The notes under the pieces are model-generated. The model searched no databases. It was not told where the DNA came from and saw only the letters and a list, made by a program, of their open reading frames with translations. Made by a program: the position numbers and the translations under genes. Shown here piece after piece: positions 20,109 through 28,305 of a stretch of 43,494 nucleotides of DNA; within the stretch, counting starts at the first letter, position 1; every line of letters starts with the position of its first letter. This DNA is from CBDUQI01 sp965369325 (GTDB taxonomy: Bacteria; Pseudomonadota; Gammaproteobacteria; Steroidobacterales; JBCBZW01). The DNA is taken from positions 1 to 43,494 of the forward strand of contig CBDUQI010000021.1 of the NCBI GenBank assembly GCA_965369325.1, written 5' to 3'.

Positions 20109-20486
20109 TCAGCCTCCTCGGCCAGTCAACGACGTCGTCAGCCAGAGCAGCACAGAATCCAACATCCAGAAAAACACGCCCATGGTGATGGTGAAGATAA
20201 TCACCGCGATGGTGGTCTGCACCGTCTCCTGCCGGTTTGGCCAGATCACCTTGCGTAGTTCGACGCGGGCGCCCTGGGTGAATTGCCAGAAGTTGCGGCC
20301 CATCTCGGTCTGCATAGCGACGAAGATCGCCAGCACCGTAGCTGCAAGCACACCAAGGAAGCGCAGCAGGTTCGACACGTCGGTGTAATAGTAGTACGCG
20401 ACAATGCCTCCAATAAGGATTGCCAGCGCCAGCACCAGTTTTGCGGTGTCGAGTGCGCTCGAACCGCTATCCGTCTTTGCTTCCAT
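20109..20486 (-). CDS. secE: Preprotein translocase subunit SecE
   Basis: SecE is an essential inner-membrane partner of SecY in the SecYEG channel. The product from the ATG at 20486 is 125 residues with three hydrophobic segments (about 15-35, 41-59 and 95-118), the gammaproteobacterial three-helix form. It also has the conserved amphipathic ELRKVIWPNRQETVQTT before the last helix. The ATG has CAGGAAAA upstream. A longer open frame would run into the tRNA-Trp gene and is rejected. Confidence 0.96.
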   Translation of the reverse strand: MEAKTDSGSSALDTAKLVLALAILIGGIVAYYYYTDVSNLLRFLGVLAATVLAIFVAMQTEMGRNFWQFTQGARVELRKVIWPNRQETVQTTIAVIIFTITMGVFFWMLDSVLLWLTTSLTGRGG

Positions 20487-20531
20487 CGTTTTCCTGCCGT
20501 GTGCGCCACGCATGCGTGGCGCCACTATTCG

Positions 20532-20607
20532 TGGCAGGCCAGGAGGGAATCGAACCCCCAACCTGCGGTTTTGGAGACCGCCGCTCTGCCAATTGAGCTA
20601 CTGGCCT
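20532..20607 (-). tRNA. tRNA-Trp (CCA anticodon)
   Basis: A 76-nt cloverleaf with acceptor AGGCCAG/CTGGCCT, discriminator G and an encoded CCA end. The anticodon arm is GCGGT-CTCCAAA-ACCGC, giving anticodon CCA, and the T arm contains GGTTCGATTCC. It lies between tuf copy 2 and secE, the classical position, and is probably cut from the same transcript. Confidence 0.97.
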
Positions 20608-20616
20608 AGTGTTTAA

Positions 20617-21807
20617 TTACTCAAAAATCTTGGCGACCACGCCGGCGCCAACCGTACGACCACCTTCGCGGATCGCAAATCGCAGACCGTCTTCCATCGC
20701 GATCGGTGCGATCAGCTCAACCTTCATCTTGATGTTATCCCCAGGCATCACCATCTCGGTGCCGTCCGGCAACTCCACAGCCCCCGTCACATCCGTCGTG
20801 CGGAAGTAAAACTGCGGACGATAACCCTTGAAGAACGGCGTGTGACGCCCACCCTCATCTTTGGTCAGGATATACACCTCGGCCTCAAACTTGGTATGCG
20901 GCGTGATCGAACCCGGCTTGGCCAGAACCTGACCCCGCTCAACCTCATCACGCTTGGTCCCGCGAAGCAGGACCCCTACGTTATCGCCTGCACGACCTTC
21001 ATCCAGCAGCTTGCGGAACATCTCCACACCCGTGCAGGTGGTCTTCGCCGTGTCCGTGATTCCGATAATCTCGATCTCATCGCCCACGTTCACAATCCCA
21101 CGCTCGATTCGGCCGGTCACCACCGTGCCGCGACCCGAAATGGTGAACACGTCCTCGATCGGCATCAAAAATGCCCCATCGATCGCACGCTCAGGCTCCG
21201 GAATGTACGTATCCATCGCCTCAACCAGCTTGATCACGCTGGGCTTGCCTATCTCGCTCTCATCGCCTTCCAGCGCTTTGAGCGCAGAGCCTACGATCAG
21301 CGGCGTGTCATCGCCCGGGAACTCGTATGTCGACAGAAGATCGCGGATCTCCATCTCCACCAGCTCCAGCAGCTCTTCATCATCCACCATGTCGGCTTTG
21401 TTCATGTACACAACGATGAACGGCACACCCACCTGGCGCGACAGCAAAATGTGCTCGCGCGTCTGCGGCATCGGGCCATCAGCCGCTGATACCACCAGGA
21501 TCGCCCCGTCCATCTGCGCGGCGCCGGTAATCATGTTCTTCACGTAATCCGCGTGTCCCGGGCAGTCGACGTGCGCGTAGTGGCGTGCTTGGGACTCGTA
21601 CTCAACGTGCGCCGTGGCAATCGTAATTCCGCGTTCGCGCTCCTCGGGGGCGTTATCGATCTGGTCGAATGCCTTAACCTCGCCACCGTATGTCTCTGAC
21701 AACACCTTGGTCAGCGCCGCCGTCAGCGTCGTCTTGCCATGGTCCACGTGACCAATGGTCCCCACGTTTACGTGAGGTTTATTGCGTTCGAACTTCTCTT
21801 TGGACAC
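20617..21807 (-). CDS. tuf: Elongation factor Tu (copy 2, tRNA-tufB operon)
   Basis: This second 396-residue EF-Tu has the same GTPase motifs as the str-operon copy and is identical in protein except Asn9 for Thr9. It lies in the tRNA-Tyr/Gly/Thr-tufB-tRNA-Trp order known for tufB. The start codon follows tRNA-Thr by about 113 bp. The differences from copy 1 lie only in the terminal few codons and flanks. Confidence 0.98.
   Translation of the reverse strand: MSKEKFERNKPHVNVGTIGHVDHGKTTLTAALTKVLSETYGGEVKAFDQIDNAPEERERGITIATAHVEYESQARHYAHVDCPGHADYVKNMITGAAQMDGAILVVSAADGPMPQTREHILLSRQVGVPFIVVYMNKADMVDDEELLELVEMEIRDLLSTYEFPGDDTPLIVGSALKALEGDESEIGKPSVIKLVEAMDTYIPEPERAIDGAFLMPIEDVFTISGRGTVVTGRIERGIVNVGDEIEIIGITDTAKTTCTGVEMFRKLLDEGRAGDNVGVLLRGTKRDEVERGQVLAKPGSITPHTKFEAEVYILTKDEGGRHTPFFKGYRPQFYFRTTDVTGAVELPDGTEMVMPGDNIKMKVELIAPIAMEDGLRFAIREGGRTVGAGVVAKIFE
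20627..21777. repeat. tuf gene-conversion repeat, copy 2
   Basis: This is the partner of the 1151-bp segment 1405-2555, in direct orientation about 19.2 kb away. Recombination between them would delete or duplicate the intervening block, which carries rpoBC, rplKAJL, rpsL, fusA and the GGDEF-EAL gene. Confidence 0.95.
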
Positions 21808-21920
21808 TTGAGATTACTCCCCAGCCTGAACCCGGTTGTACTGCGCGGCTAGCAGCCGACGCCCCTAAACAAAAACTCACCCATCCTCCTTGCGCAGACG
21901 GCCCGTCTGGCTGGTGTGAA

Positions 21921-21995
<75 letters not shown>

Positions 21996-22042
21996 CTCTA
22001 ACTCCTGCTCGCAGCCGCTGCCGGCCTCTCACCCCCACTCAA

Positions 22043-22116
<74 letters not shown>

Positions 22117-22227
22117 GAGGGTTCCTAACCTTCAGGAAGTCTGCAACGCGTAAGCCATCCTGCGCTGACTAAAGCGCAACTGACTGACTTACAACAATTT
22201 ATTCGGCGCACTTCCCGTTCAGCAACT

Positions 22228-22312
22228 TGGTGGAGGGGGTAGGATTCGAACCTACGTAGGCATAGCCAGCAGATTTACAGTCTGCCCTCGTTGACCGCTT
22301 GAGTACCCCTCC
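22228..22312 (-). tRNA. tRNA-Tyr (GTA anticodon)
   Basis: An 85-nt class II tRNA with acceptor GGAGGGG/CCCCTCC, discriminator A, an encoded CCA and a long variable arm. The anticodon arm is GCAGA-CTGTAAA-TCTGC, giving GTA. It is the first gene of the tRNA-tufB operon. The extra upstream tRNA-Thr (thrU) of E. coli is absent. Confidence 0.97.
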
Positions 22313-22329
22313 GAGAAAACGAGCCGGGC

Positions 22330-22358
22330 ATTGTCCGTTTAGCAGGAGCGAGTGTCAA
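22330..22358 (-). promoter_or_regulatory. Sigma70 promoter of the tRNA-tufB operon
   Basis: On the minus strand, TTGACA (22358-22353), 17 bp and GACAAT (22335-22330) are followed by the GC-rich discriminator GCCCGGC. Such discriminators are typical of promoters under stringent (ppGpp) control. It lies just before tRNA-Tyr. Confidence 0.82.
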
Positions 22359-22704
22359 CAGATAAAAGTGATCCACAAGCCCGTGGTAACCGGGCTAGAC
22401 CGAGCTATCACCTTCAGCCCCCGCTCCAGTGTGCCCAAAACATCTTAAATCGCTGTTCTATATATATAAATACAAACCTAGGCAAGCGACCCAGATCCCC
22501 CTCGCCACAGTCATCGGCAGCCTCTCAAGAGGCAAGCCAAGCCACACTTGCTGGCGGTTCGCGCAAACCCGCGCGGATCCGGAGCCGCTAACGACGCCGC
22601 CAGCACCTTGCACGCCCTTCATGGCGTGGGCGAGGGCAGATAGCCCCGCATTCGCCCCTGCAATACCCCGAGAGTGTCTGCGCTGAGCGACGATTTAGAA
22701 TAGT
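22359..22704. other. Intergenic stretch with no recognised gene
   Basis: This stretch separates the tRNA-tuf promoter from the Lpp/OprI-like gene. It has an AT-rich run of alternating TA near 22458-22470 but no credible coding frame, RNA gene, repeat or attachment site that I can recognise. Confidence 0.5.
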
Positions 22705-22735
22705 TTGACAGCCGTTGGCAGTTTTCTCCTACAAT
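22705..22735 (+). promoter_or_regulatory. Likely promoter of the Lpp/OprI-like gene
   Basis: TTGACA (22705-22710) and TACAAT (22730-22735) are near consensus, but the 19-bp spacing is longer than the best 17 bp. It lies about 90 bp upstream of the lipoprotein start codon. Strong expression would fit an Lpp-type protein. Confidence 0.55.
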
Positions 22736-22821
22736 ATCGGCGGAATCCGGGCCGACTTCTCTTTAAGATGGTGCCACGGATGCAACACTATCAGCAGATC
22801 CGCAATAAAGGGGATTGTCAA

Positions 22822-23142
22822 ATGTCAATCAACGTCAGGCGTGCATTCAAGTTGCTTGCCATCGCCGTTGCCATAAGCGTCGCCGCCGGTTGTTCTTCCG
22901 TCCAATTGGAAGAGAAGGTCGATCGGGCTATCGCTTTGGCAGAACAGGCAGCATCAGATGCCTCATCCGCAAAAAGCTCGGCTTCTTCCGCTGCAGCCAC
23001 TGCGAGCGAAGCAAAATCCATGGCTTCTAACGCAATGAACGCGGCCCAGTCAGCACAGCGTGCTGCCGATCAGGGCAATGCTTGCTGCGCAGCCAACAGC
23101 GACAAAATCGACCGGATGTTTCGGGAGTCGATGACCAAGTAA
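22822..23142 (+). CDS. Lpp/OprI-like alanine-zipper outer membrane lipoprotein
   Basis: The 106-residue product has a lipoprotein signal (VRRAFKLLAIAVAISVAAGC) with lipobox Cys24 followed by Ser-Ser, which predicts outer-membrane sorting. A long alanine-rich heptad-like helix (about 30-90, repeated SSA/AAS/EAKS) and a charged end, KIDRMFRESMTK, follow. The terminal Lys matches the residue through which Lpp/OprI proteins are joined to peptidoglycan. The ATG at 22822 follows a purine-rich AAAGGGGA; the longer frame upstream is not used. A Cys-Cys pair near residue 88-89 (ACCAAN) is odd for the family. A terminator follows, and an L,D-transpeptidase gene converges on it. Confidence 0.85.
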   Translation: MSINVRRAFKLLAIAVAISVAAGCSSVQLEEKVDRAIALAEQAASDASSAKSSASSAAATASEAKSMASNAMNAAQSAQRAADQGNACCAANSDKIDRMFRESMTK

Positions 23143-23166
23143 CTCGCACATGTGAGTATGCGAAAG

Positions 23167-23190
23167 AGCCGCGCTAGACGCGGCTTTTTT
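23167..23190 (+). terminator. Intrinsic terminator after the lipoprotein gene
   Basis: AGCCGCG, a CTAGA loop and CGCGGCT are followed by a run of Ts. It ends the lipoprotein transcript. On the other strand the same hairpin is followed by TCTTTC, so it may also serve the converging L,D-transpeptidase gene. Confidence 0.88.
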
Positions 23191-23227
23191 GTGTCCGACT
23201 AATTGGGGCCAGAGCGATGTTACCTAC

Positions 23228-24424
23228 CTATCTGTCGCGGATCGAAAGGCGCGAGTCCAGGCGCAGCGAGGGGACTGGTGAGGCACCGCCCCCGGCGCCG
23301 CAGCCCGCTTGAGTACGCTCATCGTCACAATCCGGTGCGTCCACTGGCCGCGCCGAGAGCGATCTGGCAGGGCGCTGCGACAGCCGCTCGGACAACGGCA
23401 AATCCAGCACATTCAGCAGACCCGTCGGTGCATTAGGCACCGCGGCAGTGCTGTCACCCGCCGGCGCACTGGCGCGCGCCAGTTGCATGGGCCGTGGCAG
23501 GCCCCTTGCCTGCGCGTGTATTGCCTGCATGGCGGTCCAGTCGATGTCGCTGCGCCGCTCATCGGTATTCGCTACCAGTACCTGGGTCAGCGCCGTCAGG
23601 CCTTGACTTTGCGCCTCCACATCCTCGATCAGGGCTGGATGCACTTCAAGCAGCAGCGCATCATCGTGCCAGCCCATCTTAAACGGCTGATTCACAATAC
23701 GTACCTGCTCGCCGGTGTTCACCAGCTCAAACAGTTGTTCAATATCTTCCGGGAACATTCGCACGCATCCGTGCGTCACCCGCATACCAACACCGGCAGG
23801 TTTGTTGGTGCCATGAATAAGATACCCTGGCAGCGCCAGGCGAATTGCCCGCGCGCCCAGCGGGTTATCGGGCCCTGGCGGCACTACCAGCGGCAGTTCC
23901 GGGCGGCCATCTTCGATGCGTTCGCGCCGGATCGACGCCGGCGGGCGCCACGGCGGGTCCACCTGCTTGGCCACAACCCGGGTCAGCCCAAGTGGCGTGT
24001 TCCAGTCCATCCGCCCGATACTGACCGGGAAAGTCATCACCTGCGCGGGCGCACCCGCAAGCGCGGGCGGATAGTAGTAAAGACGCATCTCCGGAACATT
24101 CAGCACCAGCCCTTTGCGAGGGGCATCGGGGAGCAGAAACTGCGTGGGGATCGTCACTCTTGTGCCCTCACCAGGCAACCACGGATCCACTTTGGGATTG
24201 GCGCGCACCAACTCCTCATAACCCACGCCAAAGGCTCGCCCAAGCGCTACAAAGGTGTCCTGCTCAGCAGCTAGCACATACTGCACGTCGCCGATCAGAT
24301 GCTGCTCCGGCGCCGGTAATTCATAGACAGCCGCCTGCGCAGGGCTGCCCGATACGAGCAGGACGCTCGCACACGCACTCACCAGCCACCTGACGGCGGC
24401 GACATTTGTCTGTTTAGGCTGCAT
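23228..24424 (-). CDS. L,D-transpeptidase (YkuD family), ErfK/YbiS-like
   Basis: A periplasmic enzyme that uses a catalytic cysteine to form 3-3 peptidoglycan crosslinks or to attach Lpp-type lipoproteins to meso-diaminopimelate. The chosen ATG (24424, AGGA eight bases before) gives 398 residues: a signal segment (about 8-32), a LysM-like region (QYVLAAEQDTFVALGRAFGVGYEELVRAN... to about 93), then the YkuD domain with HGTNKP and the active-site THGCVRM (Cys220). About 130 residues after the catalytic domain are low-complexity and unusual. TTG or ATG starts up to 24457 are possible. It converges on the Lpp/OprI-like gene 85 bp away, suggesting that protein as substrate. This is inferred from context. 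Confidence 0.9.
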   Translation of the reverse strand: MQPKQTNVAAVRWLVSACASVLLVSGSPAQAAVYELPAPEQHLIGDVQYVLAAEQDTFVALGRAFGVGYEELVRANPKVDPWLPGEGTRVTIPTQFLLPDAPRKGLVLNVPEMRLYYYPPALAGAPAQVMTFPVSIGRMDWNTPLGLTRVVAKQVDPPWRPPASIRRERIEDGRPELPLVVPPGPDNPLGARAIRLALPGYLIHGTNKPAGVGMRVTHGCVRMFPEDIEQLFELVNTGEQVRIVNQPFKMGWHDDALLLEVHPALIEDVEAQSQGLTALTQVLVANTDERRSDIDWTAMQAIHAQARGLPRPMQLARASAPAGDSTAAVPNAPTGLLNVLDLPLSERLSQRPARSLSARPVDAPDCDDERTQAGCGAGGGASPVPSLRLDSRLSIRDR

Positions 24425-24495
24425 GAGGGCCATCCTATAACGAGCCGGTTCGATCACGCCAGCATCGGGTCAACGGTTGACTGCGCGCGCTCACG

Positions 24496-25734
24496 CTACC
24501 CTAACTCCACCCGAATAAGCGACACGATGCGCTTCAGTACCGACTCCACCACCTCGGTGGACTTATCGCGCACGATGATATACCCGTCGCCTTCGTAACT
24601 GGCCGATGGTGACTGTCGCTGGGACGGCAGGCTGGCCTCGACGACCAAGTGGCCCAGCTCCTCGCGCGCCTGGCCAAGGCCGCTGATGCGCTGTACCTGC
24701 CCACGCCCCTGCCCACGCACATAGGCAGCCCCCACCGCGTACCGGCGCTGGGGTGGCTCGAATGCGCGATCAATCATCAACTGCGGCCAGGCCTGATAAA
24801 AATCCATCTCATGTGCATAGGACAGCAGACTGGTGAACTGTGCGCCCGGCGGCCGGGCACCCACCTCCGATATTTTTACGCTGCCATCGTCGCGACGGAA
24901 CCACTCCATGTGGGTTAAACCGGTACGCAACCCCAGCGCCCGCAGTGCACGCGCGCCCGGCTCGACGATGGCGTCGTAAGGCGGCTTGTCAATGTCCAGC
25001 GGCAGTAACACCGTCCATTGCATCCACGGATTCTCCAACACCTCCAGCGGAGATGGCATGTAGCGGGACACGGAATGCCACAGCAATTGTCCGTCGATCA
25101 TCACGCTGTCAAACGAGAACTCGGTGCCTGCGATGAACTCTTCCATCAGGCTAGCACCGCGCATTTCCGGCGGATATTTGCGCAAATAAACCTCTAGCTG
25201 TGCCTGATCCTCCAGCTTGAAGGTACGCGACCCGCCGGCCCCAGCAGGCGGTTTCACAACCATCGGGAATCCTATCTGCCCGGCCAGCTCGCGCGCCTCG
25301 CCCGCAGTGTGGGCGAGGGCAAAGCGGGCGCACGGCACATCGTTTGCCTGCAGCACTTTCTTCATCCGCGGCTTGTCACGAAAATTGCGCGCACTGCGCA
25401 CACTCATGCCTTCAATACCCAGCTCCGCCCGCACTCGCGCCAGCGTAACCTGTAGCTGTTCAAGCGCGCCCAGCAAATGCACCACCGGACCGTAGCGATG
25501 TGCCAGGTTGGCAATCGATTCGCTCAACGCCTCCTCGTCGAAGCAACTGCGCAACCGAATGAAATGCTCGCCATCCAAACCGAGTGTGGGCGGCAACTTC
25601 TCGTAGCTGTCCTCACTGACCAGGCAAGCCTGTATGCCGGGTACGACACACAACCCCTGCACGAAACGCAAGCTGGCAGCATCCAAGCGTGGGACGACAA
25701 ACACCACATGCCGCATTGGGGTCGAATCGGTCAC
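24496..25734 (-). CDS. ATP-grasp domain protein, ligase-like
   Basis: ATP-grasp enzymes join a carboxylate, through an acyl-phosphate, to an amine or thiol. From GTG 25734 the product has 412 residues: an N-terminal Rossmann-like domain (about 7-115), then the ATP-grasp fold (about 116-320) with Lys121, Lys161 (MVVKPPAGAGGS), MEEF Glu199 and the metal-binding EVGARPPGAQ (Glu290). A C-terminal domain follows. The EVGARPPG motif resembles amino-acid ligase and PurT/carboxylase-like families, but the substrate cannot be told. The GTG overlaps the sir2 stop in a GTGA, so the two are translationally coupled. ATG 25716 is the alternative start. It is 71 bp upstream of the L,D-transpeptidase gene. 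Confidence 0.85.
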   Translation of the reverse strand: MTDSTPMRHVVFVVPRLDAASLRFVQGLCVVPGIQACLVSEDSYEKLPPTLGLDGEHFIRLRSCFDEEALSESIANLAHRYGPVVHLLGALEQLQVTLARVRAELGIEGMSVRSARNFRDKPRMKKVLQANDVPCARFALAHTAGEARELAGQIGFPMVVKPPAGAGGSRTFKLEDQAQLEVYLRKYPPEMRGASLMEEFIAGTEFSFDSVMIDGQLLWHSVSRYMPSPLEVLENPWMQWTVLLPLDIDKPPYDAIVEPGARALRALGLRTGLTHMEWFRRDDGSVKISEVGARPPGAQFTSLLSYAHEMDFYQAWPQLMIDRAFEPPQRRYAVGAAYVRGQGRGQVQRISGLGQAREELGHLVVEASLPSQRQSPSASYEGDGYIIVRDKSTEVVESVLKRIVSLIRVELG

Positions 25735-26645
25735 CTGGCAAGCCCCGGTGCTCCGGGCGCCTGAACGCACAATTGTTGCGCGGCGTGCGCCAACGCGATG
25801 GCGCAATCCAGAGGTAATTTCAGTTGAGCTTCAGCGTCCCCTCGAGTGCGGCCCAGGCCCAGGATCGCGACCGGCTTTTGCGCAGCCCGCGCGGCACGCA
25901 CGAAACGGTAACCGGACATCACCATCAGCGATGAGCCTACCACCAGCAATGCGGGCGCTCGCTGCAAGCATCCCATGGCCTCAGCCACGCGTTCGCGCGG
26001 AACGGAATCGCCGAAAAACACCACTTCAGGCTTAAGGATGCCGCCACAAGACTCGCATTCAGGCACCGCGAACGCACCGTAGTCAGCGCCTTGCAAGTGC
26101 ACATCACCATCCGGGCGAGCGCCTGCAGCGCGCGCCGCCCAGCCAGCATTTGCATCGGTCAGTCGGCGCTGCATGCGATCCCGAGACGTGCGCGCAGCGC
26201 ACTGCAAGCATTGCACCCAGGCCAGTTGTCCGTGCAGATCCACCACCCGCGTGCTGCCCGCACGTTGATGCAAGCCATCCACATTTTGGGTAATCACGCG
26301 CCGGACAATACCCTCAGCCTGCAACTGCGCGAGGGCAAGGTGGGCGTTGTTTTCACGTGCTTCGCGAAACGATGGCCACCCGTGCATACTGCGCGCCCAA
26401 TAGCGCTGACGCGCAGCGGCACTGCGCAGAAAATCGCTATGCATGATGGGAGATGCATGTTTCCATTGCCCGTCGGCATCGCGGTAATCGCCAATTCCGG
26501 AATGGGTGCTGCAACCGGCGCCGCTCAGCACCATCAAACTGCGGTGTTGATCCAGATAATCAACTAACTGACCCAAATCAGCGCATACAACGGCCCCGGC
26601 GGCTGCCGGGGCAGTGGGGATTGCTTGGCGAATGCCACGGGTCAT
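25731..26645 (-). CDS. Sir2-family NAD-dependent protein deacylase
   Basis: Sirtuins remove acyl groups from lysine using NAD+, giving nicotinamide and O-acyl-ADP-ribose. The 304-residue product from ATG 26645 has GAGCSTHSGIGDYRD (42-56), TQNVDGLH (119-126), the catalytic His138 in DLHGQ, the zinc cysteines CLQC (146, 149) and CESC (197, 200), and GSSLMV. The proline of the usual GIPDYR is Gly here. This pattern fits the class II (SIRT4-like) group. A TTG start at 26690 is possible but less likely. The stop overlaps the ATP-grasp gene start. Confidence 0.92.
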   Translation of the reverse strand: MTRGIRQAIPTAPAAAGAVVCADLGQLVDYLDQHRSLMVLSGAGCSTHSGIGDYRDADGQWKHASPIMHSDFLRSAAARQRYWARSMHGWPSFREARENNAHLALAQLQAEGIVRRVITQNVDGLHQRAGSTRVVDLHGQLAWVQCLQCAARTSRDRMQRRLTDANAGWAARAAGARPDGDVHLQGADYGAFAVPECESCGGILKPEVVFFGDSVPRERVAEAMGCLQRAPALLVVGSSLMVMSGYRFVRAARAAQKPVAILGLGRTRGDAEAQLKLPLDCAIALAHAAQQLCVQAPGAPGLAR

Positions 26646-26708
26646 CCGCCAAGCATACTGCACTACCCTTAACGGCGCTGCGGCGCGCAAGGATGACCTA
26701 TCGGTGAA

Positions 26709-28073
26709 TTACTCCGAGCGCTCCATCCTCAGCATTTGCAGATCGGTCAGTTCGCCGGTGCCATCCAAGTAGCGCGCAACCACCCACATACGCCCACGCA
26801 CCGAGCCATCAAGCAACGTCAACTGGATACTGCGGCCCGACAGGCTCAGCACCAGCGCACCGCTCGCATCGAGCTGCCAACTGAAGTCCTCCACGCCATT
26901 GCCGGTAGCTGCCTCGGCGAGATATCCACCGCCGCCTTCGCTCAGGATGTACACAAGCGCCGCGTTATCGGATAACGCGTAGGTGCCGGCGATGCCCACC
27001 GCATCAAACGCACCGGCGAACTGGCGGAAGCTGTACATGCGGTAGTCCTCCGCCGCCTCGTCCGGTGAGCCCACCACCGCGTTCAACAAGTCCTCCGATC
27101 GCGCCAGCGCCGCGAGAAACGACACCGAGCCGTCAGCCAGTTGCAGAGCCAGACGCCCGTCTTCGCCTACTGACCAACTGCTGATTTCACGCAAACCCTG
27201 ACTGGGGCTGTTTACGTAACCGCCGGCCTCCAGCAGCATCAGTACATCACCGCTGCCCGCATCAGCATAGACGCCGGTTGCGCTGGCCGGGGAAAACGCC
27301 AGTACAGCATGCCCGTCGGATACCACGTCATTCAGTGCCCGATCGAACGCGCCAGGATTGCTCACCTGAACATCATCAACGAAGGTGCTCTGCCCGCTGA
27401 CGATTGCCTCAGCCAGCGCCTGGCTGTCGGCTATGCCTGCCGGCAGCACAATGCCCTCGCGCTGTTCCACCACTAACTTGATGGCAGCGGATAGCTCGAG
27501 CAACCGCCGGGTATCGACAAACTGCGCCATATCGCGCAATTGAGTAACGCTTTGAATTTGTCCGTCTTCCAGAAACTGACGCACCAGCACCTGATGTGCG
27601 GTGGTGACATTGGTGATATTCATATCGCCTACGGCCCCACTTTCGGCCGCCGCATTCAGCTCGCCAAAGGTGCTTGGTACCGCAGTAAAACGTACGGTGC
27701 CGCTTTGATCCACGGCCTGGCAATAAACTAACTGGTCGGGATCGGTCGACTCGATTTCCACCTCGTAGGCACCGCTGGCATCGCTCAGCAGTGGAGCGTC
27801 GAACACTTGATCACCTACGGTGACGCTGACGCGCGCGTTAACAATGGGAGCATCGGTGACCAGACCGCGGACGGTCACTTTCTCGCTGGCCGGTGGAGGC
27901 ACACTGCCAGTGCCCGTTTCCTGCTCGGCGCCTGTGCCATCGGCCACGGGTTCCGGCGGGGAGGCTGCGACCTCCTCGGGCGTCGCCCCCCCACTGCCGC
28001 CGCAGCCATTAAGTGAAATTGCCAGACCTGCGATAAGGCCCAGGCGTATGAAATCGTGGTGCCTGAAATCCAT
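26709..28073 (-). CDS. Lipoprotein of unknown function, under a c-di-GMP riboswitch
   Basis: The ATG at 28073 (AGGGTGA upstream) gives 454 residues with a lipoprotein signal ending LNGC (Cys24), then a low-complexity Pro/Gly/Glu linker (about 25-62). A carboxypeptidase-regulatory or Ig-like module follows (VTVRGLVTDAPIVNARVSVTVGD... SGAYEVEIES). The large remainder is beta-rich, with repeats of the form 'SWSVGEDGRLALQL' and 'SWQLDASGALVLSL' that suggest two related segments. I do not recognise a catalytic motif. It is likely on the cell surface or periplasmic. The leader carries a class I c-di-GMP aptamer, so expression should follow c-di-GMP, which suggests a biofilm or attachment role. That role is inferred from the regulator, not from the protein. 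Confidence 0.75.
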   Translation of the reverse strand: MDFRHHDFIRLGLIAGLAISLNGCGGSGGATPEEVAASPPEPVADGTGAEQETGTGSVPPPASEKVTVRGLVTDAPIVNARVSVTVGDQVFDAPLLSDASGAYEVEIESTDPDQLVYCQAVDQSGTVRFTAVPSTFGELNAAAESGAVGDMNITNVTTAHQVLVRQFLEDGQIQSVTQLRDMAQFVDTRRLLELSAAIKLVVEQREGIVLPAGIADSQALAEAIVSGQSTFVDDVQVSNPGAFDRALNDVVSDGHAVLAFSPASATGVYADAGSGDVLMLLEAGGYVNSPSQGLREISSWSVGEDGRLALQLADGSVSFLAALARSEDLLNAVVGSPDEAAEDYRMYSFRQFAGAFDAVGIAGTYALSDNAALVYILSEGGGGYLAEAATGNGVEDFSWQLDASGALVLSLSGRSIQLTLLDGSVRGRMWVVARYLDGTGELTDLQMLRMERSE

Positions 28074-28175
28074 TTTGTCACCCTGTTTGCTCGCCGCGCT
28101 TATCCCAAGCGTCAGCCGCCCGCGTCCTTTGCGTGACCGGTTTACTGGCCGCGGGCGCGCCAACCGGTGGAATTG

Positions 28176-28202
28176 CAAAACAAAAGGTGCAACACGCTGC
28201 AC
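28176..28202 (-). terminator. Possible riboswitch terminator
   Basis: On the minus strand, about 25 nt after the aptamer, GUGCA (28202-28198), a 6-nt loop and UGCAC (28191-28187) are followed by CUUUUGUUUU. The stem is short, but the U-rich tail is clear. Between it and the aptamer, CGGGG-CUGCC can also pair with GGCAG...CCCCG, which would use the aptamer's 3' strand. This suggests a transcriptional expression platform. Whether ligand turns the gene on or off cannot be told. Confidence 0.5.
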
Positions 28203-28217
28203 ACCGCAAACGGGGTT

Positions 28218-28305
28218 ACCTGCCTTGGCAGCCCCGCTGTCGTTCGCCTGAAGGCGTCGGACCGGTGGCTTTGCGTCCCCGTCTCTCGACGGGTTTGCCT
28301 TTTGC
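28218..28305 (-). promoter_or_regulatory. Cyclic-di-GMP class I (GEMM) riboswitch
   Basis: The minus strand reads AAAAGGCAAACC, then a hairpin closed by a GAGA tetraloop (CCCGUC/GACGGG, 28293-28278), then GGACGCAAAGCCACCGG (28278-28262). A second hairpin with CGCC/GGCG (28256-28245) follows, then AGCGGGGCUGCC (28238-28227). These are the conserved core elements of the GEMM-I aptamer, in the right order and spacing, including the GNRA loop and the G-ACGCAAAG-CC junction. It lies about 145 nt upstream of the lipoprotein start on the same strand. Confidence 0.87.
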
